Shown here piece after piece: positions 1-7,907 of a stretch of DNA of 32,323 nucleotides (position 1 is its first letter; each line of letters begins with the position of its first letter). The DNA is from an uncultured Bacteroidales bacterium (GTDB lineage: Bacteria > Bacteroidota > Bacteroidia > Bacteroidales > Muribaculaceae). Below the pieces are notes generated by a model. It saw only the letters and a list, made by a program, of their open reading frames with translations, was not told where the DNA came from and made no database searches. The translations under genes were made by a program, and so were the position numbers. The DNA lies in contig CAMWLW010000025.1 of NCBI GenBank assembly GCA_947175245.1, forward strand, positions 1-32,323, given 5' to 3'.

Positions 1-55
1 CATAACCGCATATTACCGTAAAAACTAATAGTATAGAGAGTAAAATTCGTTTCAT
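1..55 (-). CDS. Exported protein, N-terminus only (runs off the window edge)
   Basis: An ATG at 55 reading leftward opens a frame that stays open to the window edge. Its first residues, MKRILLSILLVFTVICGY, have a basic N-terminus and a hydrophobic core, which is a typical export signal; the Cys could be a poor lipobox (TVIC) but this is not convincing. It starts only 10 nt after the stop codon of the TIR gene and on the same strand, so the two are probably co-transcribed and may work together. Function cannot be told from 18 residues. Confidence 0.6.
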   Translation of the reverse strand, partial: MKRILLSILLVFTVICGY

Positions 56-65
56 TTTTCGTTTT

Positions 66-1208
66 TTATTGTTCCAACTCAATTATCTGCCCCTCAGCAC
101 ACGGCATGAAGACTGTATCGGTTATATTCCATGACGGAATTTCAATAATATAATTCTCTTTCTGATATGCAAGCGGTATTGTCATCCGCACTATTCCATC
201 GGCATCCGATGCGGCCTCCCAATTGTCAATCCTAATCTTCGTATTCGGGACACCCCTTTCCTCTCTCCATAGCCAAAGCATTTTTTGAATATTCCCATAC
301 ACAACCGCGTCACGGGATATTTTAAGGGTCACATCTTTTGTCAACGGTATGATCGTGTCTAAAGGTATGAAATCCTGACATGTGAACGTGATTCTGACAT
401 CATTGCCGAGATATTGGTGTGGGATATTAACGAAATTGACTGCGTCTCCTTCGCACAATATAGTATCGGTTTTCGTTTCTCGGTCAAGATACATGGTTAT
501 GACGGCCTCGCGTAAAGGCGGCAGATTGGGGTTATGTACGCTTACTTCCTCAAGCTGCACTTTGGTGTCGAACGGTTGGTTGTTCACCCATATCAATATC
601 ATTGCCGCCAAAACCGATATTATTCCGACAATCCATGCTATAGACTTTGCGATAAGTTGCCTTTTATGTCTCTTCCATATTGAATCAAACTTAACGCCGA
701 GAAGTTTAGAGATCAGCTGAACATACGCCCGCTCACGGTTAAGCCACGGCCACCGATAATTCTTTTCATGAATATTGGCTCCCAATTGAATTCCAAAATT
801 CTTGACGACCGGATGAAAACACTCAGTCTCGGGGTCACCACTATTGGGGATGCCATCAACTATAAAAAAGTAGATGTCTTTATCTCGTCCTATATTACGA
901 AAATATGCTATCTCCCAACCCACCCATTCTGATTTGGCGGAATTTGGCGAGCAGATAACTATAAGATATTTAGAGACCTTCAGATGCTTTTTCAATTCTT
1001 CGGTCAACTCGCCCGGCTGGATATCGGTCGGAGCAAAGAACACCGGCTCCATAGGCTTACGTTTCCATCCACGCTCCGAGCAGAGCTTAGCCGGCATACG
1101 GTATTGCTCCAATTTACGTTGAAGTCGCTTGCCCCACTTAGTATCCTTGCTGTTATAACTGATGAAGGCATAATATGTAAACTCTGATGATTGGTTATTA
1201 TCGGCCAT
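66..1208 (-). CDS. Membrane-anchored TIR-domain protein with extracytoplasmic C-terminal domain
   Basis: 380 aa. Residues about 11-175 look like a TIR fold: the first strand is YYAFISYNSKD, and SEWVGWEI at 93-100 matches the S-x-W-x-x-x-E region that carries the catalytic Glu (E99) of NAD-cleaving TIRs. A basic stretch (KRHKRQ) precedes one hydrophobic segment at about 186-208, so the TIR domain should be cytoplasmic and residues 210-380, rich in beta-strand-like sequence, outside. Bacterial TIR domains often act as NADases or signal-nucleotide synthases in anti-phage defence, but a membrane TIR with a sensor-like outer domain could also respond to envelope signals. The gene is clearly richer in A+T than recA next door, which suggests later acquisition. 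It is followed 10 nt on by a gene for an exported protein. TIR call firm; biological role unknown. Confidence 0.85.
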   Translation of the reverse strand: MADNNQSSEFTYYAFISYNSKDTKWGKRLQRKLEQYRMPAKLCSERGWKRKPMEPVFFAPTDIQPGELTEELKKHLKVSKYLIVICSPNSAKSEWVGWEIAYFRNIGRDKDIYFFIVDGIPNSGDPETECFHPVVKNFGIQLGANIHEKNYRWPWLNRERAYVQLISKLLGVKFDSIWKRHKRQLIAKSIAWIVGIISVLAAMILIWVNNQPFDTKVQLEEVSVHNPNLPPLREAVITMYLDRETKTDTILCEGDAVNFVNIPHQYLGNDVRITFTCQDFIPLDTIIPLTKDVTLKISRDAVVYGNIQKMLWLWREERGVPNTKIRIDNWEAASDADGIVRMTIPLAYQKENYIIEIPSWNITDTVFMPCAEGQIIELEQ

Positions 1209-1236
1209 GACGGTAGAGAAATATCGGTTGGGATTA

Positions 1237-1244
1237 CAAATATA
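1237..1244 (-). promoter_or_regulatory. Promoter -7 element for the TIR gene
   Basis: Read on the minus strand this is TATATTTG, an exact fit to the Bacteroidota TAnnTTTG element, about 28 nt before the TIR start codon. No clear TTTG-type -33 box is seen, so strength is uncertain. Confidence 0.5.
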
Positions 1245-1387
1245 ATGATTTGGCGGGCCTTATTAAATTAATGGGCAGTAAATTTGAATAATATATTGTC
1301 GGTTTCGGCTTTTTTCAGTAATTTTACATGTGCCTATTTGTTAAATCAGGCAGTTTTTTGACGCAATTAAGTTTATTTAAATAGCTC

Positions 1388-1404
1388 GGGCAGCCATCCT
1401 GCCC
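1388..1404. promoter_or_regulatory. Inverted repeat in the recA promoter, possible operator
   Basis: GGGCAG, 5 nt spacer, CTGCCC: a perfect 6-bp inverted repeat that ends 11 nt before the recA -7 element, about where a -33 box would lie. Its place suggests a repressor or activator site for recA; it is not the Gram-negative or Gram-positive LexA consensus. Regulatory role is inferred from position only. Confidence 0.35.
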
Positions 1405-1415
1405 ACCCTATTGCT

Positions 1416-1423
1416 TATCTTTG
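1416..1423 (+). promoter_or_regulatory. Promoter -7 element for recA
   Basis: TATCTTTG fits TAnnTTTG exactly and lies 46 nt before the recA ATG. The leader is A-rich with no Shine-Dalgarno, as usual in Bacteroidota. Confidence 0.6.
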
Positions 1424-1469
1424 CATCGTAATCAAAAATCGCAAACAATTTAAAACAACTTATAACACT

Positions 1470-2663
1470 ATGGCAACAGCTAAAAAGGCCGCATCAAAGA
1501 AAGCGGCACCCGAGGCCGACAGCCGCGCAAGCAAGCTCAACGCACTGTCACAGGCCCTCGGCAAAATCGAAAAGGACTATGGCCGCGGCGCCATCATGAA
1601 ACTCGGCGACGACGCCATCGAGCATGTCGAGGTAATCCCCACCGGCTCAATCGGTCTTAACTACGCCCTCGGTGTGGGAGGTTTCCCCCGCGGACGCATC
1701 ACCGAGATCTACGGCCCCGAATCATCGGGTAAGACCACCCTGGCCATCCACGCCATCGCCGAGGCTCAGAAAGCCGGCGGTATCGCCGCAATCATCGACG
1801 CCGAGCACGCGTTCGACCGTTTCTATGCCGAGAAACTCGGCGTTGACGTCGCCAATCTGCTCATCTCCCAGCCCGACAACGGCGAGCAGGCACTCGAGAT
1901 CACCGAACAGCTCATACGCTCGTCGGCAATCGACATCATCGTCGTCGACTCGGTAGCCGCGCTCACCCCCAAGAGCGAGATCGAGGGCGGCATGGGCGAC
2001 CGCAACATGGGACTCCAGGCACGCCTCATGTCACAGGCCATGCGCAAGCTCACCGGCGCCATCGCACGCACCAACACAGCCTGCATATTCATCAACCAGC
2101 TGCGCGCCAACATCGGCCAGATGTTCGGCCCCAGCGAGACCACTACAGGCGGTAACGCGCTGAAATTCTACGCCTCGGTACGCGTCGAGATACGCCCCAG
2201 CACAACGCTCAAAGACGGCGAGGACGTGCTCGGCCGCCACGCCAAGGTCAAGATCGTCAAGAACAAAGTAGCGCCCCCCTTCAAGCGCGCCGAGTTCGAC
2301 ATCATGTTCGGCGAGGGCATCTCACGCTCGAGCGAGATACTTGACCTCGGTGTCGAGTATGACATCATCAAGAAGAGCGGCTCGTGGTTCAGCTATGACG
2401 GCTCAAAACTGGCCCAGGGACGCGACGCCGCCAAGCGCGTTATCGACGACAACCCCGACCTGGCCGACGAGCTTGAAAAGAAAATCATGGAAGCCCTCAA
2501 CGGCGCCGACACCCTCAAGGGCGGCACCAAAAAGAAAACCGCCTCAAAAGAGAGCACCAAGGACGACGACGCCGAGCGCGACAACGACGACTTTGACACC
2601 GAGCTCGACGACCTTGACCTGGATGCCGACCTTGACGACGACATTCAGCTCGACGAGGACTAA
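1470..2663 (+). CDS. recA: RecA recombinase
   Basis: 397 aa. RecA forms ATP-dependent filaments on single-stranded DNA and drives homologous recombination and repair. Walker A is GPESSGKTT at 82-90, Walker B IIVVD at 156-160, and the L1/L2 DNA-binding region runs through 170-225 with [13 protein letters not shown]. The core is textbook RecA. The protein is about 45 residues longer than the usual 350; the extra part is a Lys/Ala-rich start (about 1-20) and a strongly acidic tail from about 356 on (many Asp/Glu, ending DDDIQLDED). Acidic tails of RecA are known to restrain its loading onto DNA, and this one is long. Single gene with its own promoter and terminator, divergent from the TIR gene. 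Identity is certain. Confidence 0.98.
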   Translation: MATAKKAASKKAAPEADSRASKLNALSQALGKIEKDYGRGAIMKLGDDAIEHVEVIPTGSIGLNYALGVGGFPRGRITEIYGPESSGKTTLAIHAIAEAQKAGGIAAIIDAEHAFDRFYAEKLGVDVANLLISQPDNGEQALEITEQLIRSSAIDIIVVDSVAALTPKSEIEGGMGDRNMGLQARLMSQAMRKLTGAIARTNTACIFINQLRANIGQMFGPSETTTGGNALKFYASVRVEIRPSTTLKDGEDVLGRHAKVKIVKNKVAPPFKRAEFDIMFGEGISRSSEILDLGVEYDIIKKSGSWFSYDGSKLAQGRDAAKRVIDDNPDLADELEKKIMEALNGADTLKGGTKKKTASKESTKDDDAERDNDDFDTELDDLDLDADLDDDIQLDED

Positions 2664-2686
2664 CCGCCCCCTCCCCCCAATAAATA

Positions 2687-2727
2687 AGGCGCGCCACCCG
2701 GCCGGGTAGCGCGCCTATATTTTATTG
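2687..2727 (+). terminator. Intrinsic terminator of recA
   Basis: Stem AGGCGCGC (2687-2694) pairs with GCGCGCCT (2709-2716), with further CCGG/CCGG pairing possible in the loop, followed by a T-rich run (TATATTTTATTG). It lies 24 nt after the recA stop. Confidence 0.8.
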
Positions 2728-2766
2728 TTGCTAATTCTAATTTATCCTGCAACAAACACTAAAATT

Positions 2767-2794
2767 GTGCATTGTGCATCGTGCATCGTGCATT
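2767..2794. repeat. Four tandem copies of a 7-bp unit GTGCATY
   Basis: GTGCATT, GTGCATC, GTGCATC, GTGCATT in a row, just after the 3' end of the lipoprotein gene. Outside the array, CTAATTC (2731-2737) and GAATTAG (2795-2801) form a 7-bp inverted pair. Too short and without spacers, so not CRISPR. Likely a small slippage-prone minisatellite. Confidence 0.75.
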
Positions 2795-2797
2795 GAA

Positions 2798-4486
2798 TTA
2801 GTTGAGGATCGAAGCCACGTTGTAGTTGGCAAACTCAAGGTCCTTGGCAGCACGGGCAGCGACACTGCGGTCGAGACGTGCACACTGACGCAGGTTGGTG
2901 TTAACCATGTTGTCGTTGTTGGTGCGGGCACCGAGAACGGCCATCAGGTAGTAGGTGGTAGCGTCGGGGTTGGCGATAGCACCGAGAGTTGACTTGGCAC
3001 GGTTGTAGTCCTTGTTGAGAATCTGGGCTACAGCGGCATTGTTGCTCTTGGCGTTGCCGAATGCCTTCACAGCCGAAGCGTTGTCGCCCGTGAGGAGGTA
3101 GTAGGTACCGAGAGCGTCACCGAGCTCCTCAACACCGGCAGCCGAGCCGAGTTTCTGGTTGGCGGCACGATAGTCCTTGTCGACCATAGCGATAACGCCG
3201 AGGTTCATCTGAGGTTCGGGAGCCTGGGGGCACAGACGGGCAGCCTGCTCGAAGTTCTTCTTGGCAGCCTTGAGGTCGCCGGCCTTGAACTGAGTGAGAC
3301 CCAGGTCGTTGAATGTGCGGTAGTCGTTGGGATAGAGCGAAGCGGCTGCATTGTAGATAGCCATCTTCTTGGCATTGTCGTCGGTGAGAGTAGCACAGTA
3401 GAGAATCTCCTCGACATTGAGGCTCGAGGGATTCGAAGCAAATGCGGCCTCGATTTCCTCGTCGCTCTTACCGATAACGTTGATCGACGCTGTGATGCGA
3501 GAGTAACGCAGCTGGGGCAGGATGGTCTCGGCGAGCTGGTCAAAGATCGAGGTGAGGTTACGTATCTCACGCTCACGCTGCTCGGGATCTTTGTACATTG
3601 AGAGAACGCTCAGAATGAGGTCTTTATCCTGGATGTTGCTTGCGGCAACGAGCTTCTTGAAGCCTTCCCAGTCCTCGGCGGTGAAGTTGGCGGTAAGACG
3701 GCCGAAGTCGGTGATGCGGTCTTTCTTGAGCTTCTGGTCAACATAGCTCTTGGTGTTGTCCTCACGGTGCTGGGCGAGCTTGGTGTTGAACTCGAGGGTA
3801 CCGTCGGGCGAAGCGTACGACTCGATGTTGATCTCCTCGATCTCACGGCGTGCATCGGCGTGAGCGGCTGCGAGCTCCTTGTTCAGATCCTCCATCTGGC
3901 TGGTGGTGAGCTGACCGGGGCGTATGTTAGCCTGGTTGATGAGGAAGAGGATGTCGGCAGCATACTTCTCGTTGATGATGCGCTGGAAAGCGTCGGCACC
4001 GATAGCGGGGTTAACGCTCGAAGCCGATGCGAGGGCTGCGGTGGCAAGCACGCCGTTGGCAACCTTCACGCGGGGAAGGTCATAGTGATTTCCACCCTGG
4101 GTGACGGTGAACGCGAGGTAGAGCTCGCTCTGCATCATCTCGGGGATGTAGTTGAACGACACGGGGATAGTTGCTGTACCGCCACGCTCGTAGTTGATGA
4201 CGGGAGCGTTGCCGCGTACTTTCTCACCCTGGAAGGTGTATGACTGTGAGGCAGCCTCACCACCGGCATAAACGAGGTAAGGAGTAACGGTTACAGTCGC
4301 GTTCTTCTTGAAGAACTTGGCGGGAACGCGAGCGGTTACTGTCGCGGGCACTTTCTCACCTACAACCTCGAGGGGGTTGGGGTTAACCGAGAAATTGTCA
4401 GCAACAAAAGGATTCATTTTCTTGCTACAGCCGGTCAGCAACATCGCCGACGCAGCAGCCGCTACAAAAAGAGATTTGAATGTCAT
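2798..4486 (-). CDS. TPR-containing outer-membrane lipoprotein with OmpA-like segment
   Basis: 562 aa. The N-terminus is a lipoprotein signal with lipobox LLTGC, so Cys20 should be lipidated. Residues 30-145 are beta-rich and may be an immunoglobulin-like fold. Around 218-255 the sequence INIESYASPDGT followed by N-x-K-L-A-x-x-R resembles the peptidoglycan-binding core of OmpA C-terminal domains. TPR-like helices follow, clearest at 372-440 (YPNDYRTFNDLGLTQFKAGD), and continue to near the end. This points to a periplasm-facing scaffold linking outer membrane and cell wall. It has its own promoter and lies downstream of the exopolysaccharide operon on the same strand, but any link to that pathway is only by position. 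Exact family not recognised. Confidence 0.75.
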   Translation of the reverse strand: MTFKSLFVAAAASAMLLTGCSKKMNPFVADNFSVNPNPLEVVGEKVPATVTARVPAKFFKKNATVTVTPYLVYAGGEAASQSYTFQGEKVRGNAPVINYERGGTATIPVSFNYIPEMMQSELYLAFTVTQGGNHYDLPRVKVANGVLATAALASASSVNPAIGADAFQRIINEKYAADILFLINQANIRPGQLTTSQMEDLNKELAAAHADARREIEEINIESYASPDGTLEFNTKLAQHREDNTKSYVDQKLKKDRITDFGRLTANFTAEDWEGFKKLVAASNIQDKDLILSVLSMYKDPEQREREIRNLTSIFDQLAETILPQLRYSRITASINVIGKSDEEIEAAFASNPSSLNVEEILYCATLTDDNAKKMAIYNAAASLYPNDYRTFNDLGLTQFKAGDLKAAKKNFEQAARLCPQAPEPQMNLGVIAMVDKDYRAANQKLGSAAGVEELGDALGTYYLLTGDNASAVKAFGNAKSNNAAVAQILNKDYNRAKSTLGAIANPDATTYYLMAVLGARTNNDNMVNTNLRQCARLDRSVAARAAKDLEFANYNVASILN

Positions 4487-4544
4487 GATGCTTTGGATTT
4501 TATGTGATGAAAAATTATTGGTTCAGTATATTTTAATAGCCTCA

Positions 4545-4552
4545 CAAAGTTA
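4545..4552 (-). promoter_or_regulatory. Promoter -7 element for the TPR lipoprotein
   Basis: TAACTTTG on the minus strand, exact TAnnTTTG, about 58 nt before the ATG. A TTTT run lies 17-20 nt further upstream as a possible -33 box. No hairpin terminator is seen between the kinase gene and this promoter. Confidence 0.6.
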
Positions 4553-4600
4553 CTACAACTTTAGAAAACGAGCTGACACGAATATGTTAAAATAAATTAT

Positions 4601-7006
4601 TTAATGCCGGCTTGAGTAACCGTAGCCGTAACCGTAGTTGTAGGAGTACACACCCGACGTATGAGCGCCGTTGAGAACGAGGCCCATGCGCGTATAGCGG
4701 TTCTCGCGGTACATGCGCTCGATCTCGGGCAGGAACGTGCGCTCCAGACGGCCTACACGCACTACATAGAGGGTCATGTCGACCAGCGGCGTGAGCACGC
4801 GCGCGTCGGCCACCGACTCGGTGGGCGGACAGTCGATGATGACGATGTCATAGTGAGAGCGGGCATAGTCGAGGAGCTGCTCGAGGCGCTTGCTGCCGAT
4901 AAGCTCGGCAGGGTTGGGCGGCACGACACCGGCCGGCATCAGGTCGAGGTTGTCATTACCGTCTATGTGGGTGATTATTCCGGCAATGTCAGCCGAGCCC
5001 GAGAGATAAGCCGACACGCCCTGATGCGATTTGTCGGCGAGCTGACGCGACAGCGAGTGACGGCGCAGGTCGAGGTCGATCAGGAGCACCTTACGGTTTT
5101 TAAGAGCCAGCGACGCGGCGAGGTTCATTGACACGAATGTCTTACCCGAGCCGGGGATAGCCGATGTGACCATGATGACCTTGACAGGATTGTCGTTGTC
5201 ACGGGTCATGAACTCAAGGTTGGAGCGCAGCATGCGGAACGCCTCATTGACGGCATCGCTCTTGCCGTGACGCACGAGAATACCCGTATCGATATCCTTG
5301 CTGCGGCCAAACCGGGCTTTCTTGCCCACCTGGGGCAATTCGCCTATGAACGGCAGCGAGAGCGACTCGATGTCGCGGCGCGAACGAATCTTGTCGTCAT
5401 ACATCTGATAGATGTATATCCACACCGTCGGTATGAGCAGACCGATGAGGAACGCGGCGGCCAGGATAATAGCCTTCTGGGGGGCGACAGGAACGGTGGG
5501 GAACGACGCGTCCTGAAGTATGCGGGTGTTGTAGGGCGCGAATGTCTGGCTCAGCTCGTTCTCCTCGCGCTTCTGCAACAGGTACAGGTAGAGAGACTCC
5601 TTGACCTTCTGCTGACGTCCCACCGACAGCAGGTACTTGGCCTGCGTGGGATTGGCGGCGATGCGGGCGTTGGCGTTGGCCTGGCTCTGCTTCATGCTCT
5701 GTATGGCGGTGTTGAGAGCCACAATCTGGTTATCGATGGCGGTGAGGACGGCCGAGCGCATCTCGTCGAGCGAGGTATCATACTGACGCACGCGGGGGTG
5801 GTTCTCGCTCGAGCTCGTAGCGAGGTTGTTACGCTCTATCATCAGCCTGTTGTACTCCACAATCTGGTTGTCGATGCCCGACACGCCTGTGCCCGAATTA
5901 GCCGGCATGAGCGATGTCGAGTGAGCCGGATTGCTCAGATAGTCGCGCACGTAGTTGGCCATCGAGAGCTGGTTGTTGAGCTCGAGAATCTCGTCGCTGG
6001 TCTTGGTAGCCTGCTTGAGATAGAGGCTCGATGCCTCGTCGACGTCGGGCACGAGGTTCTGAGACTTGAACGATGATATATCGGTATCGACATCACTCAG
6101 CTCACCCTCAAGACCCACGAGACGGTCGTTGATGAAGTGGGACGTGGCACGGGCTATCTGGTTGCGGTCATCGACCCAGCTCTGATTATACATGGCGATG
6201 AGGTTGTCGAGTATATCCTGTGCGCGTTGGGGTGACGAGTCGATGATATTCAGTTTGATGACGGTAGCATGGTCGTCGGCGAGGTCGGCGCTGATAATGC
6301 TGCTGAGTCGCTCGGTGGCGGCAAGGCGCGAGCGATAGGCGATCTTAATATCGTGTTCAGCGTCCTTGTCGCCGCTGAATGTGGCGTTGGGACGCAGAAG
6401 CACACGGCCCACAGGGGTATTCAGGGTGTCGATCGACGATGTGTTGAAACGGACAATATCGTCATACTCAATCTCGTCACCGTTAATGTAGGTCACGAAA
6501 TCGGATAGCGTGCCTACCGTGTCGCCCTGCTCGACTGTGAGCGTCATGTCACGGCCTTTGGTACCGCCATCGACAAAGTCGACGATGAACGGGAGCTTGT
6601 CGCCATACAGGGGCAGCTCCTTGAGTTTGTTGCGGGTGGTATATGAGACCTGTAGGTCGAGGTTGTCGACAACCTGTCCCAGAAGGCGCGGCGAGCGTAT
6701 GGCAAGAAGCTCGTTGAAGATATCGGCCGACGACGAGAACATACCGAGATCGGCAAACGTGTTGGCGAAGTCTGAGTTGAGCGGAGCGCCGTTCTTATCA
6801 TCACGAATCTGGACAAGCGCCGTACTCTCGTAGGTCGGCGTCGCCTTCATCAGATAGAATGCCCCTATACCCAGGCAAACGACAATCGATATCAGGAACC
6901 AGTACCAGTTATCAAGGCATTGTTTAAAGAATAGACGGAGATTGACCGAACTCGCCTCCTGCTGTTCTGCATCAAATTCTTCCTGAGGAACGTTTATATC
7001 TTTCAT
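4601..7006 (-). CDS. wzc: Wzc-like polysaccharide chain-length regulator and tyrosine autokinase
   Basis: 801 aa inner-membrane protein. It has the Wzc layout: a first membrane helix at about 35-53, a long periplasmic part with coiled coils (about 60-510) including a GNVR-like stretch before a second helix at about 512-535, then a cytoplasmic BY-kinase domain. Kinase motifs: Walker A IPGSGKT near 614-620, Walker A' VLLIDLDLRR just after, and Walker B DIVIIDCPP near 719-727. The last residues are a tyrosine cluster (YSYNYGYGYGYSS), the usual site of autophosphorylation. Such proteins control export and length of capsule or exopolysaccharide by cycles of Tyr phosphorylation together with Wza. 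It follows the wza-like gene after 24 nt, so the two form an operon. No separate cognate phosphatase gene is in view. Confidence 0.93.
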   Translation of the reverse strand: MKDINVPQEEFDAEQQEASSVNLRLFFKQCLDNWYWFLISIVVCLGIGAFYLMKATPTYESTALVQIRDDKNGAPLNSDFANTFADLGMFSSSADIFNELLAIRSPRLLGQVVDNLDLQVSYTTRNKLKELPLYGDKLPFIVDFVDGGTKGRDMTLTVEQGDTVGTLSDFVTYINGDEIEYDDIVRFNTSSIDTLNTPVGRVLLRPNATFSGDKDAEHDIKIAYRSRLAATERLSSIISADLADDHATVIKLNIIDSSPQRAQDILDNLIAMYNQSWVDDRNQIARATSHFINDRLVGLEGELSDVDTDISSFKSQNLVPDVDEASSLYLKQATKTSDEILELNNQLSMANYVRDYLSNPAHSTSLMPANSGTGVSGIDNQIVEYNRLMIERNNLATSSSENHPRVRQYDTSLDEMRSAVLTAIDNQIVALNTAIQSMKQSQANANARIAANPTQAKYLLSVGRQQKVKESLYLYLLQKREENELSQTFAPYNTRILQDASFPTVPVAPQKAIILAAAFLIGLLIPTVWIYIYQMYDDKIRSRRDIESLSLPFIGELPQVGKKARFGRSKDIDTGILVRHGKSDAVNEAFRMLRSNLEFMTRDNDNPVKVIMVTSAIPGSGKTFVSMNLAASLALKNRKVLLIDLDLRRHSLSRQLADKSHQGVSAYLSGSADIAGIITHIDGNDNLDLMPAGVVPPNPAELIGSKRLEQLLDYARSHYDIVIIDCPPTESVADARVLTPLVDMTLYVVRVGRLERTFLPEIERMYRENRYTRMGLVLNGAHTSGVYSYNYGYGYGYSSRH

Positions 7007-7030
7007 TTTCAGACAAATGTATTGACAAGA

Positions 7031-7846
7031 TTACTTAAATACCAACACGGCGATCGAGGTAAGCAGCGAGGCAATCGACACCCAGAACGATGCCGAGAGG
7101 ACGTTATTACCGTTGACCGTAGCCGAGCGCTTTTTCATGCTGTTGGGCTCGACATATATATAGTCGTTCTGACGCACGTAATAGGCCGGCGATTTCTGCA
7201 ACGCCTCGCCGTCGGTAAGGTCTACGCGGTAGCTTGTGGTCTTGCCGCCTTCCTGGCGCACGACCAGGATGTTGGTGCGCAGGCCCTGAATGGTAAGATC
7301 ACCGGCCATGCCGAGCGCCTCGGGCAGCGTCATCGCGTCGCGCGACACGGCATAGCGTCCGGGCTGCAGGACTTCGCCGGAGATGGTGACACCGACGTTG
7401 GCCCACTCGACAATAACCACCGGATGCTTGGCAATGTTTTGAGCCTCAAGCTGCTCAGTGATGTGGGCAGCAATCTCACTGCGCGTCATCCCGGCGATAT
7501 GTATCTCGCCGAGCAGGGGGAAATTGATATAACCCCGAGGGTCGACAGTGTAGAACGACATCGTCTGAGACTGTGAAGTGATCGACATGTTTCCGTTCTT
7601 GTACTGTTCCTGACCTATGCGGTGAGAGAAAGTCGGGAGGTTGAGAGACTCACTGAGCACAGGATTGTCGGTATTGACAGCTATTGACAGTTTGTCATCG
7701 GGCTGAGCCTTGATGCTGTTAAGATTGATGGCCGCATGAACCTCGGCATCGTCCCAGCCCTGCATGTAGGTGATATCTTTAGGCGCACGGCAACCCGTGA
7801 GCGCGACAATCGTCATGGAAATCAGAGCAATCAGAGTCTTTTTCAT
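7031..7846 (-). CDS. wza: Wza-like polysaccharide export outer-membrane lipoprotein
   Basis: 271 aa from the chosen ATG at 7846. That start gives a clean lipoprotein signal, MKKTLIALISMTIVALTGC with lipobox LTGC, while the longer frame reaching 7930 would overlap the upstream gene and bury the signal 28 residues in. Downstream is the Poly_export domain (PDDKLSIAV near 50, DPRGYINFPLLGEIHIAGMT near 120) and an SLBB-like domain (VGVTISGEVLQPGRYAV). A hydrophobic C-terminal stretch (SFWVSIASLLTSIAVLVF) follows and may span the outer membrane. Wza forms the outer-membrane channel that receives polymer from the Wzc complex. Middle gene of the operon. Confidence 0.9.
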   Translation of the reverse strand: MKKTLIALISMTIVALTGCRAPKDITYMQGWDDAEVHAAINLNSIKAQPDDKLSIAVNTDNPVLSESLNLPTFSHRIGQEQYKNGNMSITSQSQTMSFYTVDPRGYINFPLLGEIHIAGMTRSEIAAHITEQLEAQNIAKHPVVIVEWANVGVTISGEVLQPGRYAVSRDAMTLPEALGMAGDLTIQGLRTNILVVRQEGGKTTSYRVDLTDGEALQKSPAYYVRQNDYIYVEPNSMKKRSATVNGNNVLSASFWVSIASLLTSIAVLVFK

Positions 7847-7907
7847 TTCGACTTTCTTTAATATTCGTTGGTTTTGTTTAATCAATAATCGGTTACAGGC
7901 CACAGGG

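Noticed and set aside
66-1208. Thoeris defence system
   Set aside because: No ThsA-type (SIR2/SLOG) or other known Thoeris partner is visible; only the TIR protein and the start of an exported protein.
2767-2794. CRISPR array
   Set aside because: Units are 7 bp, contiguous and without spacers; no cas gene in the window.
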